Notes: generated from the letters alone by a model not told the origin. Positions 43,670 to 51,809 are shown, counted from the stretch's first letter. The stretch: 64,000 bases of DNA from Polaribacter huanghezhanensis (GCF_030444335.1 NZ_CP128595.1:2523875-2587874); one strand, 5' to 3'. A program made the numbers and translations.

Positions 43670-43711
43670 CTCACGGTTTTCCGTGATGGGCTTCTCACGG
43701 AAAACCGTGAG
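43670..43711. promoter_or_regulatory. 17-bp inverted repeat of two CACGG-N4-CCGTG dyads
   Basis: CTCACGGTTTTCCGTGA and its exact reverse complement are separated by TGGGCTTC. Each arm is itself a dyad (CACGG TTTT CCGTG and CACGG AAAA CCGTG), 24 bp apart centre to centre. No T-run follows on either strand, so a terminator is unlikely. It lies between the divergent promoters. Confidence 0.7.
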
Positions 43712-43736
43712 TTAAAAAAAACCCCATAAATGGGTA

Positions 43737-43767
43737 TTGTACAACTTTCTTGTTCTTTGTAACTTTG
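43737..43767 (+). promoter_or_regulatory. Promoter of the XRE regulator gene
   Basis: TTG (43737-43739), 20 nt, TAACTTTG (43760-43767): a full Bacteroidota promoter. The leader of about 50 nt contains the (AAT)9 tract. Confidence 0.75.
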
Positions 43768-43785
43768 AGAAATAACACTCTCCTA

Positions 43786-43812
43786 AATAATAATAATAAT
43801 AATAATAATAAT
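43786..43812 (+). repeat. (AAT)9 microsatellite in the xre leader
   Basis: Nine perfect AAT units end 8 nt before the regulator's ATG, at the place where ribosomes would bind. Copy-number change could alter expression without shifting a reading frame. Confidence 0.9.
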
Positions 43813-43820
43813 TCACTGCT

Positions 43821-44033
43821 ATGAATAGGGGAAATAAGATTAGAAAAAGAATTAGAATTGCTAGAACAAATAAAGGGTATTCACAATATTATGTAGGACA
43901 ACAATTACAAATGAGTCAGATTGCATACCATAAATTAGAAAATGGAAAGACTCAATTAAAAGTAAAAACTTTGCTAGACTTAGCTGTTGTTTTAGAAGTT
44001 GAAGAAAGTTATTTATTGGGTTGTGATGAATAA
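43821..44033 (+). CDS. Small XRE-family transcriptional regulator
   Basis: A 70-aa DNA-binding protein made of a single Cro/C1-type helix-turn-helix (GYSQYYVGQQLQMSQIAYHK at about 19-38, then LENGKTQLKVKTLLDLAVVLEV). There is no effector domain. It is divergent from the peptide operon, with palindromic operator candidates in between, so it probably controls that operon and itself. The start ATG follows an (AAT)9 tract. A 19-codon frame (44026-44085) overlaps its end but has no support as a gene. Confidence 0.88.
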   Translation: MNRGNKIRKRIRIARTNKGYSQYYVGQQLQMSQIAYHKLENGKTQLKVKTLLDLAVVLEVEESYLLGCDE

Positions 44034-44194
44034 AGAGAAAATAGACCGCTCTGCTTTAAGACAAAAGAAAAGAGATTTGTTTTGAACTAAAAAAAGGATA
44101 ATGAATCTTTGTGAATGCAATTTGTTTAAATCCTATTTTCTTTGATTTCCAAATCTACTCAATTTTGATAGAGAATCAATCGAACTTACAATAA

Positions 44195-45088
44195 TTACTT
44201 AATTTTTTGCCACTTATCGTTATTTGTTGTAGAAATTCTTTGCAACAAACTTTTCATTTTAGAAGTATTGTTAGTTCTTGGTCCGTCAGAAAATATGTTT
44301 GCAATTTCATCTGCTTTGGCATCGAAGAAAAACCGAATGATATGATTTCCGATTGTTTTATTATACAATTGTTCTAATTGTAAAACCGAGCTTTCAATCG
44401 TAGATTTTGCTTTCTTTTTATCTGTAGAAAACTCGTCCATTCCAAGTCTGTGATAGGTGTATAAAATATTTTTAAACCCTGTTAATTTAGCAGAAGTTAA
44501 ATTATCAATGAGCGTATACCTATTTTGCTTTCCAACTTGATCTGTCCAACCAGCACCTCCGCTTTGTTGCGCCAATAATAATACGTCTTTTGCTTTTTGA
44601 TAATAAGAATTGCCTCCGTTTAATTTAAATGTATCTGCATCAACACCTAAAATTACATTCACATAAAACACAAGTGTAGAAATTAAATTAGATTCAAAAA
44701 CAGTTTCATTATAATTAAATGGTTGAAATTCACTGTATTTAAAATTAAAATCTGAATCGTTAATATTTAGGATTGGCGTTGTGTACGAGGTTCCATAAAC
44801 CGGTCTCACAGCTTGAATCTGAATACTTGCTTCAAAACGATTAGAACTGGGTTGTTTGTTAATTGTGATTGTAAACGCACAGCTTATTCGTTCTTGTGGT
44901 TTAAAATTATTATCTGTCCACTTTTTTTGATTGATAAACTCTGTAAGTGACGTTTGTAAGGTGGTAAAAACTTGTTTGTTAGATCCAGAAATTTTATCAG
45001 AATTTACAGTTACTAATGCATTTAATTCTTGCGCATTGGTTGTTGTAACTGCTAAAAATAAAATTAATAAAACAACAAGTTTACGCAT
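44195..45088 (-). CDS. porD: PorD-like type IX secretion protein (DUF4835)
   Basis: A 297-aa exported protein with a signal peptide ending TTTNAQ (about residue 19). The start ELNALVTVNSDKISGSNKQV and the region KPQERISCAFTITINKQPSS identify the DUF4835 family, which is annotated as PorD, a component linked to the type IX secretion system of Bacteroidota. A mechanistic role is not established. Its start overlaps the end of coaBC by 8 nt, in the conserved order coaBC-porD-recN, here broken by the accessory island after porD. Confidence 0.85.
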   Translation of the reverse strand: MRKLVVLLILFLAVTTTNAQELNALVTVNSDKISGSNKQVFTTLQTSLTEFINQKKWTDNNFKPQERISCAFTITINKQPSSNRFEASIQIQAVRPVYGTSYTTPILNINDSDFNFKYSEFQPFNYNETVFESNLISTLVFYVNVILGVDADTFKLNGGNSYYQKAKDVLLLAQQSGGAGWTDQVGKQNRYTLIDNLTSAKLTGFKNILYTYHRLGMDEFSTDKKKAKSTIESSVLQLEQLYNKTIGNHIIRFFFDAKADEIANIFSDGPRTNNTSKMKSLLQRISTTNNDKWQKIK

Positions 45089-46292
45089 TCGTTTTTTGTA
45101 AAATATGATTCATAATATCGTTAGCAGCTTCAGATTTCAATTTCAATTCAAAAGGTGTTTCGGTTAAATCAGCATCAATAATGGTTACTTTATTTGTACT
45201 TTTCGCAAATCCAGCGCCTTTATCTTGCAAAGAATTTAAAACAATCATGTCTAAATTTTTTCGCTGTAATTTTCCTTTTGCGTTTTCAATTTCGTTCGTT
45301 GTTTCTAAAGCAAATCCAACTAAAAATTGCTGCTTTTTAATGGCTCCCAAAGAAGCTAAAATATCTTTTGTTGGCGCTAACTGAATCTCTAACGAATTGG
45401 CTGTCTTTTTTATTTTCTGAATTGCAACATTTTTCGGTTTATAATCTGCAACTGCGGCAGATAAAATTGCTATTGCTACGCTTGTAAACTCTTTATGAAC
45501 TGCATCGTACATTTCTTGTGCAGAAGTAACATTTATTCTGTTGATTAACGAATGCTGTACTTGTTGACTTGATGGCCCAGAAATTAAAACAACTTCTGCG
45601 CCTAAATTTGCAGCAGCTTTTGCAATTTCAAATCCCATTTTACCGCTAGAATGATTTCCAATAAAACGAACTGGATCGATTGCTTCATACGTTGGCCCTG
45701 CGGTAATCAATACTTTTTTTCCTTTTAAAGGAAGTTTAGATAAGATATCTTTTTCTATAAAAGAAATAATGTCTTCTGGTTCTGCCATTCTTCCTTCTCC
45801 TACTAAACCACTTGCTAACTCACCACTTGTAGCAGGAATTAAATGATTTCCAAAACCTTGTAATGTTTCTAAAGATTTTTTTGTGGTTGGATGTTGATAC
45901 ATGTCTAAATCCATTGCTGGCGCAAAATAAACTGAACATTTAGCTGACAAATACGTTGCCAATACCAAGTTATCGCAAGTTCCATTTGCCATTTTAGATA
46001 AGGTATTTGCTGTTGCTGGCGCAACCAACATCAAATCTGCCCAAAGACCTAAATCTACATGATTATTCCACAATTCATTCTCCTCTTCTTTATCATAAAA
46101 GGTAGATAAAACTGGATTTTTAGAAAGTGTGGAAAGTGTAAGTGGAGTGATAAAATCTTTTGACGCAGGTGTCATAACGACCTTTACTTCTGCGCCAGAT
46201 TTTATAAATAAACGAACCAAACTGGCCGTTTTATAAGCGGCAATACCAGCACTAATTGCTAGTAATACTTTTTTACCGCTTAAAATAGACAT
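45081..46292 (-). CDS. coaBC: Bifunctional phosphopantothenoylcysteine decarboxylase/synthetase
   Basis: Two steps of coenzyme A synthesis: CoaB ligates cysteine to 4'-phosphopantothenate using CTP, and CoaC decarboxylates the product with FMN. The CoaC domain (1-~180) begins KKVLLAISAGIAAYKTASLV, with the active His of NNHVDLGLW, APATANTLSKMANG and the PAMDLDMYQHP loop. The CoaB domain starts at GKKVLITAGPTYEAIDPVRF with NHSSGKMG and AAVADYKPK. 403 aa, normal length. It overlaps both neighbours (rpoZ by 1 nt, porD by 8 nt). Confidence 0.95.
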   Translation of the reverse strand: MSILSGKKVLLAISAGIAAYKTASLVRLFIKSGAEVKVVMTPASKDFITPLTLSTLSKNPVLSTFYDKEEENELWNNHVDLGLWADLMLVAPATANTLSKMANGTCDNLVLATYLSAKCSVYFAPAMDLDMYQHPTTKKSLETLQGFGNHLIPATSGELASGLVGEGRMAEPEDIISFIEKDILSKLPLKGKKVLITAGPTYEAIDPVRFIGNHSSGKMGFEIAKAAANLGAEVVLISGPSSQQVQHSLINRINVTSAQEMYDAVHKEFTSVAIAILSAAVADYKPKNVAIQKIKKTANSLEIQLAPTKDILASLGAIKKQQFLVGFALETTNEIENAKGKLQRKNLDMIVLNSLQDKGAGFAKSTNKVTIIDADLTETPFELKLKSEAANDIMNHILQKTNA

Positions 46293-46612
46293 TACTCTGT
46301 TTCTGGAGTTCTGTGATAAACTTTACCTTGTAACCATTCTTCCACTGCAATTGCAGTAGCTTTTGGTAATTTTTCGTAGAATTTTGAAACTTCTATTTGC
46401 TCTTTGTTTTCAAAAACTTCTTCTAAACTATCGTTGTAAGTAGCAAACTCATCTAACTTATCTAACAATTCTGTTTTTAAATCTGCATTAATTTGTGTAG
46501 CTCTTTTTGCGATAATATTTATGGCTTCATAAATATTTTGTGTTGGAGCTTCAATAGCATCTTTATTGTACGTAATTGTTGTTACAGGTGCATTGGTTTC
46601 TTTATAATCCAT
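46292..46612 (-). CDS. rpoZ: DNA-directed RNA polymerase omega subunit (Bacteroidota type)
   Basis: A 106-aa small subunit that helps assemble RNA polymerase. The core NIYEAINIIAKRATQINADLK (about 26-46) corresponds to the omega helix that contacts beta-prime. The C-terminal part is the Bacteroidota form ending EEWLQGKVYHRTPETE. It lies 2 nt after bamD and overlaps coaBC by one base, a conserved order in the family. Confidence 0.85.
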   Translation of the reverse strand: MDYKETNAPVTTITYNKDAIEAPTQNIYEAINIIAKRATQINADLKTELLDKLDEFATYNDSLEEVFENKEQIEVSKFYEKLPKATAIAVEEWLQGKVYHRTPETE

Positions 46613-46614
46613 TA

Positions 46615-47430
46615 TTAACTTTTTATTAATTGTTTTTGTTCTTTCTCTAAATCGGCTAACATTTTATCAGAATCTTCTAAATATTTAGTTTTAGGAAAAT
46701 TTCTTTTTAACTTTTCGTATGCTTGCACAGCTTCTTTAAGTCTTTCTTCTTTTCTTCTTGAAGTACTTCTTAACGCTAAATCGTGTGATGCTTTGAGTTT
46801 GTAATATAAGGCTTCTTCTTTAAAAGCTGATCCTAAATAATCTTCTAACAAATTATCAAATGCTTGTATAGCTGCTTGATAATTTCTTGTAGGATCATAG
46901 TCTGCCGTTGTATAATAAACTTTTGCTATTTCAAAAGCTTTCTTTTGTAATTTATAGTTTATCTCTTGATAATATGTATTTGCTTCTGGCAATCTTTTAG
47001 AATCTGGGTACGTATCTATAAATGATTGAAAGGCGTCTAATGCTTTATGAGTATCTCTAGAATCTAAACTAAATACCGGAGATGCAAGTTTATAACTGTA
47101 TGCAGATAAAAAAGCTGCTTCTTCATTCTTAGAACTTTTTGGGTAATTTTGAGTAAACCTATTAAAATAATAACCTGCTAAATCGTAATTTTTTGTATTA
47201 AAATTAGATTGCGCTACCATAAATTGAATTCGCTCCATTTGTGGTTTACCTCTATAAGTAGGTGTTATCTTTTCAAACAAATCTAATGCTTTGTTGTATT
47301 TTTTTGCTTCATACATTTTTGTAGCCATCGCATATTGCTGCTCTACGGTACCTTTATTCAATACTTTTTGATACTCGCTACAAGACGCAAAGAGTAATCC
47401 TACAAAAGCAAAATATATTAAATTCTTCAT
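46615..47430 (-). CDS. bamD: Outer membrane assembly lipoprotein BamD
   Basis: Lipoprotein of the BAM complex that inserts outer-membrane barrels. It begins MKNLIYFAFVGLLFASC with the lipobox Cys at residue 17, followed by TPR-like helical repeats (YNKALDLFEKITPTYRGKPQ, NYDLAGYYFNRFTQNYPKS, KALDAFQSFIDTYPDSKRL). A start at 47439 (MFRM) is possible, but a -7 box at 47444-47451 would put the transcript start there, so the ATG at 47430 is preferred (271 aa). It heads the bamD-rpoZ-coaBC-porD operon. Confidence 0.92.
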   Translation of the reverse strand: MKNLIYFAFVGLLFASCSEYQKVLNKGTVEQQYAMATKMYEAKKYNKALDLFEKITPTYRGKPQMERIQFMVAQSNFNTKNYDLAGYYFNRFTQNYPKSSKNEEAAFLSAYSYKLASPVFSLDSRDTHKALDAFQSFIDTYPDSKRLPEANTYYQEINYKLQKKAFEIAKVYYTTADYDPTRNYQAAIQAFDNLLEDYLGSAFKEEALYYKLKASHDLALRSTSRRKEERLKEAVQAYEKLKRNFPKTKYLEDSDKMLADLEKEQKQLIKS

Positions 47431-47443
47431 TCTAAACATTTGG

Positions 47444-47451
47444 CAAAATTA
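47444..47451 (-). promoter_or_regulatory. Candidate -7 box of the bamD operon
   Basis: TAATTTTG on the minus strand matches TAnnTTTG exactly. It lies 13 nt upstream of the chosen start codon and decides between the two possible starts. No TTG is seen at -33. Confidence 0.55.
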
Positions 47452-47562
47452 GTGATTAATTATGGATTATTAAAACGATTTTAACACAGTAAAATTGTGA
47501 GGTGCAATTAACCATAAAAACCCTTAAATGATTCTTATAGTTTTACTAAAAGTTTGTTAATG

Positions 47563-48075
47563 TTAAACCTGCTGATTCGCGGTGTTTGTTATCAATTGTT
47601 TGATATCATTATCAAACAAATAAAAACCACTTTTATCGTCGCCAATTAAGTTTATTTTGTCTAAAATATTTCTTGCCAATGCTTCTTCTTCAATTTGTTC
47701 TGAAACATACCATTGTAAAAAGTTATGCGTTGCATAATCTTTTTCTTGTAAAGAAACATCTACCAAATCGTTAATGGTTTTAGAAACCATTACTTCATGA
47801 TCAAATAATGTTTGAAACATGTCTTTAAAAGATCCAAATTCTGTAGGTGGAGCAGAAAGTTGAGAAACTTTTGCATGTCCGCCACGTTCATTAATAAATT
47901 TTATCAACTTTAACATGTGCTGTCTTTCTTCATCAGAATGTGCATACATAAATTTAGAAACGCCTTCGAAACCTAGATTTTCTGCCCAAGAAGCCATTGC
48001 TAAATAGACCTGCGACGATTCTGCTTCTACAGTTACTTGATTGTTTAATGCTGTTTCTATTTTACTTGTTAACAT
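47563..48075 (-). CDS. Ferritin (FtnA-like)
   Basis: Iron-storage protein forming a 24-mer shell, oxidising Fe2+ at a di-iron site. The 170 aa form the four-helix bundle: ALNNQVTVEAESSQVYLAM (Glu ligand in helix A), YAHSDEERQHMLKLIKFINE (ExxxH of helix B), TLFDHEVMVSKTINDLVDVS, and LQWYVSEQIEEEALARNILD. It lacks heme-binding bacterioferritin features. It lies 10 nt after dapA but has a TAATTTTG -7 box inside the dapA end, so it can be expressed alone. Confidence 0.93.
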   Translation of the reverse strand: MLTSKIETALNNQVTVEAESSQVYLAMASWAENLGFEGVSKFMYAHSDEERQHMLKLIKFINERGGHAKVSQLSAPPTEFGSFKDMFQTLFDHEVMVSKTINDLVDVSLQEKDYATHNFLQWYVSEQIEEEALARNILDKINLIGDDKSGFYLFDNDIKQLITNTANQQV

Positions 48076-48085
48076 GATTATTGTA

Positions 48086-48961
48086 TTAAAAATTCGCTAC
48101 AAAATTAGCGATTTCTTTTTGGTTTTCGGTCGTAGTTTTGACTAAAGGCAAACGAACTTCGTCTGAAGTAATATTTAACTCTTTTAAAACTGTTTTTATT
48201 CCTGCCGGATTGTTTTCTGTAAAGATTAAATTGATGATTTCCATTAGTTTAAAATGAATCCCATAGGCTTCCTTGTTTTTACCTTCTAATCCTAAATTGA
48301 TCAATGTAGAAAATTCTTTTGGAAATGCTTGACCAATCACAGAAATAACTCCAGAACCTCCTGCTAAAACTGTTGTTAACGCTAAATCATCATCGCCAGA
48401 AATAATTAAAAACTCTTTTGGTTTATGTTTAATTAGCTCTAAATATTGTGGAATATTTCCTGCTGCTTCTTTTACTGCAATTACATTTTCAAAATCTTTT
48501 GCCAAACGAATAATTGTTGCTGGCTCCATATTTTTAGCCGTTCTACCAGGCACATTGTATAAAATAATTGGTTTCGGACTTGCTAAAGCAATTGCTTTAA
48601 AATGTTGATAAAATCCTTCTTGAGTTGGTTTGCTATAATAAGGCGCAACAGATAAAATGGCATCAATTTGTGATACATCTGCAGTTTGCAATTCGTTGAT
48701 AACGTTTGCTGTATTGTTTCCGCCAATTCCTAAAACCAACGGAACTCTTTTGTTATTAACACCAGCAATTACTTTTATGATTTCTTTTTTTTCATCACTT
48801 GTAATTGTTGCACTTTCTCCAGTTGTTCCGTTAATTACAAGATAATCGATTCCGTTATCAATATTAAAAGCAACTAATTTTTTAAGCGCGTCAAAATCTA
48901 CCTTCTTATCAGAAGTAAATGGTGTAACTAAAGCAACTCCAGTACCAACAAATTTTTGCAT
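48086..48961 (-). CDS. dapA: 4-hydroxy-tetrahydrodipicolinate synthase
   Basis: First committed step of lysine/diaminopimelate synthesis: condenses pyruvate with aspartate semialdehyde. A 291-aa TIM barrel with VALVTPFTSDKKVDFDALKK, NGTTGESATI, the Tyr of ILYNVPGRT and the Schiff-base Lys of VIAVKEAAGN. Full length. It starts behind a TAAGTTTG box at 48987-48994. dapF of the same pathway lies in this window at 59106 but is not linked. Confidence 0.95.
   Translation of the reverse strand: MQKFVGTGVALVTPFTSDKKVDFDALKKLVAFNIDNGIDYLVINGTTGESATITSDEKKEIIKVIAGVNNKRVPLVLGIGGNNTANVINELQTADVSQIDAILSVAPYYSKPTQEGFYQHFKAIALASPKPIILYNVPGRTAKNMEPATIIRLAKDFENVIAVKEAAGNIPQYLELIKHKPKEFLIISGDDDLALTTVLAGGSGVISVIGQAFPKEFSTLINLGLEGKNKEAYGIHFKLMEIINLIFTENNPAGIKTVLKELNITSDEVRLPLVKTTTENQKEIANFVANF
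48100..48107 (-). promoter_or_regulatory. Candidate -7 box of the ferritin gene
   Basis: TAATTTTG on the minus strand, inside the last codons of dapA, 24 nt before the ferritin start codon. It fits separate transcription of ferritin. Confidence 0.45.
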
Positions 48962-48986
48962 TTTTTAAAGTTTTATAAATACGGAG

Positions 48987-48994
48987 CAAACTTA
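48987..48994 (-). promoter_or_regulatory. Candidate -7 box of dapA
   Basis: TAAGTTTG on the minus strand, an exact TAnnTTTG match, 25 nt upstream of the dapA start. The -33 element is not clear. Confidence 0.5.
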
Positions 48995-49094
48995 AAGCTT
49001 TGCTAAGAGATTACCGTTAAATAATCGTTATAAAATAGGCCTTAAAACGAAATATAACGAATTTCTATTTTCTTGTTAATTTTAAAACTGATTC

Positions 49095-49613
49095 TTATAT
49101 TTTATGAAGTAATTTTAAATATTTTTTGATAACATCTATAAAAATATCAATGTTTTTTGGATTTTCTGAAACTACCAAATCAAATATTTTATCATTTACT
49201 TTTGAAAAACCTATCTTAAAAGTTGCGTTTGATTTTAATGCACAATACTCTAAATACAAGTTGTTTGAATCAAAATAACCAATGAGCAAATCAAACGGGT
49301 TCTCTAAAAAACTTTCTAAACTGGGGTCTTTTATCTTGCCGTTCCAATCGATATCTTTTTCTGTGAAATATTTATAAGTTATAGGGTCCGATTTTTTAAA
49401 TGCTCTATAACTATAAATATGAACATTTCTAACAGATTCGATGCTGCTTATTACGTGTTCTGCAATATCAATTTCTTCATACAAGGCATTGTTTGTTAAA
49501 ATGGCTACAGAATGTATTTCTTTAGCATTAGGCGTTCTCGTTTCTGGAATTAATTTTAATTCCTTTTGAAACTTCTTTAACAAAGTTTGTTTTTTAAATT
49601 TTCCGAAAGCCAT
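49095..49613 (-). CDS. Conserved flavobacterial hypothetical protein (DUF6913-like)
   Basis: A 172-aa basic cytoplasmic protein found in Flavobacteriaceae, here beginning MAFGKFKKQTLLKKFQKELK. I recall it as DUF6913, with moderate confidence. There is no membrane segment or catalytic motif. Hydrophobic strands (SVAILTNNALYEEIDIAEHV, FDLLIGYFDSNNLYLEYCAL) suggest an alpha/beta fold. It is a single gene upstream of dapA with a strong promoter (49651-49679). The function is unknown. Confidence 0.6.
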   Translation of the reverse strand: MAFGKFKKQTLLKKFQKELKLIPETRTPNAKEIHSVAILTNNALYEEIDIAEHVISSIESVRNVHIYSYRAFKKSDPITYKYFTEKDIDWNGKIKDPSLESFLENPFDLLIGYFDSNNLYLEYCALKSNATFKIGFSKVNDKIFDLVVSENPKNIDIFIDVIKKYLKLLHKI

Positions 49614-49650
49614 AAAATTCTATTCTCTAAAATTGTATATTCGTTCCTTA

Positions 49651-49679
49651 CAAATTTAACTAAAAAAACATGCGTACAA
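49651..49679 (-). promoter_or_regulatory. Promoter of the DUF6913-like gene
   Basis: On the minus strand TTG (49677-49679), 18 nt, TAAATTTG (49651-49658), a full match. The -33 box lies inside the start of the divergent 5'-nucleotidase gene. Confidence 0.65.
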
Positions 49680-50431
49680 CATTGAAAAGAATTGCTTTTT
49701 TATTTTTTTTTAGCTTTTTGATTTTTTCTTGTAAAAAAGAAAAATATGTAGTTACAAAAATAACCGCAAATACGATTGCTATTGATTCTAGCTTAGCTTC
49801 TGATAGTCATATCACAAAAACAATTGCTCCGTTTAAAGACAAAATGATTCAAGAAATAAACACCAAAATATCGTACACTCCAAAAGACATTGTTAGAACA
49901 GATGGCGATTTAGAAAGTAGTTTAGGAAATTTAATAGCAGATTTATCTTACGAAAGAGCAAATCCAATTTTTAATAAAGAAACAGGAAAAAATATCGATT
50001 TTGCGATGTTTAATTATGGTGGAATCAGGGCGGGGATTCCTGCAGGAAACATCACCAATAAACATGCCTTTGAATTGATGCCTTTTGATAATATGTTTGT
50101 TGTAGTTGAGTTAACTGGTGATAAAATGGAAGAACTTATCAACTATTTAATCACAAATAAAACGGCGCACCCGTTATCAAAACAAGTACAATTAACGATT
50201 ACAAAAAAAGGGTACACGTTTTTTATCCAAGGAAAAAAGTTTGACAAAAAGAAAGATTATTACGTGTTAACAACAGATTATTTACAAACTGGTGGCGATA
50301 GTATGAACTTTTTTAAAAATCCAAAAAATATTTATAAAACAGATTATAAAATGCGTGATGCAATTGTAGACTATTTTAAAAGTAAAGACACCATAAAAAC
50401 TGTTTTAGACCATCGTTTTAAAAGAAAATAA
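49670..50431 (+). CDS. 5'-nucleotidase C-terminal-domain lipoprotein
   Basis: A 253-aa lipoprotein (FLIFSCKKEK lipobox) made of a lone 5_nucleotid_C domain, the substrate-binding half of UshA-type nucleotidases. Seen: DGDLESSLGNLIADLSYERA, FAMFNYGGIRAGIPAGNIT, AFELMPFDNMFVVVELTGD, and TTDYLQTGGDSMNFFKNP. The catalytic metallophosphatase half is the next gene, 1 nt downstream. Together they would form one periplasmic nucleotidase. The gene order is inverted compared with the domain order in UshA. Confidence 0.9.
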   Translation: MRTTLKRIAFLFFFSFLIFSCKKEKYVVTKITANTIAIDSSLASDSHITKTIAPFKDKMIQEINTKISYTPKDIVRTDGDLESSLGNLIADLSYERANPIFNKETGKNIDFAMFNYGGIRAGIPAGNITNKHAFELMPFDNMFVVVELTGDKMEELINYLITNKTAHPLSKQVQLTITKKGYTFFIQGKKFDKKKDYYVLTTDYLQTGGDSMNFFKNPKNIYKTDYKMRDAIVDYFKSKDTIKTVLDHRFKRK

Positions 50432-50432
50432 A

Positions 50433-51347
50433 ATGGACAGAAGAAAATTTTTAGTACAAACATCAGCAGCAGTTTCCTTAGCTGCAATTGGCGGATTGAC
50501 ATTGCCTTCTTTTACAACAAAAAAGAAAAAACACATTACCATTTTACATACCAACGATACGCATAGTCATGTTGAGCCTTTTGAAGCAACTCATTACAAA
50601 TTTGCAAATAAAGGTGGCGTTGCTAAAAGAGCAACATTAATTGATGCTGTTAGAAAAGAAAACCCGAATACATTATTATTAGACGCTGGAGATATTTTCC
50701 AAGGAACTCCGTATTTTAATTATTTTGGCGGCGAACTAGAATTCAAGTTAATGAGCATGTTAAAATATGATTTGGCAACCATTGGAAATCATGATTTTGA
50801 CAATTCTATTGAGGGTTTGTACAAACAATTACCAAATGCTAATTTTAATTTTGTTTCTGCCAATTACGATTTTAAAAATACTGTTTTAGACACGCATGTA
50901 AAACCGTATCAAACCTTTAAAAAAGACGGAATTAAAATTGGTATTTTTGGCTTAGGAATAAAACTAGAAGGTTTGGTTAGTCCAAAAATGTATAAAGAAA
51001 CCAAGTATTATGATCCGATTGAAATTTCTCAAGATATGAGTAGAATTTTAAAGGATGAAGAGCAATGTGATTTAGTAATTTGTTTATCGCATATTGGATA
51101 TTACAACAAAAGAAATCCAAAAATTGTTTCTGATTTAAACTTGGCAAAAGCTACCAAAAATATCGACTTAATTATTGGCGGACATACACACACTTTTTTA
51201 CCAAAACCAACCATTGTAAGAAATGCTGACAATCAAAATATGTTGGTCAATCAAGTGGGTTGTTATGGTATTAATGTTGGCCGAATTGATTTTTATTTTG
51301 ATGAAGAAAAAAACCTTACTACTAAAGGAAAAAGCATCTTAGTGTAA
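50433..51347 (+). CDS. Metallophosphatase half of a split 5'-nucleotidase
   Basis: A 304-aa calcineurin-like phosphoesterase with an export signal (MDRRKFLVQTSAAVSLAAIG, twin-arginine-like RR). The di-metal motifs are ILHTNDTHSHVEPF, LLLDAGDIFQGTP, TIGNHDFDN, and GGHTHTF. It lacks the 5_nucleotid_C domain, which is the preceding gene, 1 nt away. It probably hydrolyses nucleotides or other phosphomonoesters in the periplasm as a pair with that protein. Confidence 0.92.
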   Translation: MDRRKFLVQTSAAVSLAAIGGLTLPSFTTKKKKHITILHTNDTHSHVEPFEATHYKFANKGGVAKRATLIDAVRKENPNTLLLDAGDIFQGTPYFNYFGGELEFKLMSMLKYDLATIGNHDFDNSIEGLYKQLPNANFNFVSANYDFKNTVLDTHVKPYQTFKKDGIKIGIFGLGIKLEGLVSPKMYKETKYYDPIEISQDMSRILKDEEQCDLVICLSHIGYYNKRNPKIVSDLNLAKATKNIDLIIGGHTHTFLPKPTIVRNADNQNMLVNQVGCYGINVGRIDFYFDEEKNLTTKGKSILV

Positions 51348-51388
51348 GCGATTTTAAAAAAAAGCGTCTAAACGTGTAAAATCTTTAG

Positions 51389-51778
51389 ATGATGAAAAAA
51401 ATATTTCCTATTGTATTAAAACTAATTGCTGCATTTATCATGGTGCAAACCTTGTATTTTAAATTTTCTGGCGCCCAAGAAAGTATTGATTTATTCACCA
51501 AAATAGCCGGAGAAAATGAAGCAATAATGAGATTTGGAACCGGAACTCTAGAACTAATTGCTTCGATCTTGTTGTTTATCCCTAAAAAAACGTGGCTTGG
51601 TGCTTTACTAACTATCGGATTAATGAGTGGCGCAATTGTATCACATTTAACAATTCTTGGAATTGAATTTAACGGTGATGGCGGCGCATTATTTATTAGC
51701 GCAGTTATTACCTTTTTATCAGCAGTCATTTTATTGATACTGAACAAAAAAGAAATCCCTTTTATTGGAGAAAAATAA
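51389..51778 (+). CDS. DoxX-like membrane protein
   Basis: A 129-aa protein with four predicted membrane helices, of the DoxX group: FPIVLKLIAAFIMVQTLYFK, then FSGAQESIDLFTKI and FGTGTLELIASILLFIPKKT. These patterns are usual for the small DoxX proteins of Bacteroidota. The biochemical role is unknown; some relatives are linked to thiosulfate or redox metabolism. It lies 41 nt after the metallophosphatase gene and ends at a bidirectional terminator. Confidence 0.8.
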   Translation: MMKKIFPIVLKLIAAFIMVQTLYFKFSGAQESIDLFTKIAGENEAIMRFGTGTLELIASILLFIPKKTWLGALLTIGLMSGAIVSHLTILGIEFNGDGGALFISAVITFLSAVILLILNKKEIPFIGEK

Positions 51779-51809
51779 ATGTTATGAAATGAAGTTTCTT
51801 ATTAAGATG

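Noticed and set aside
43670..43711. Palindrome read as a transcription terminator
   Set aside because: There is no T-run after the stem on either strand, and it lies upstream of divergent promoters, not after a gene.
44026..44085. A 19-codon frame overlapping the end of the XRE gene
   Set aside because: Too short, overlaps by 8 nt, no supporting motif; may be chance in AT-rich DNA.
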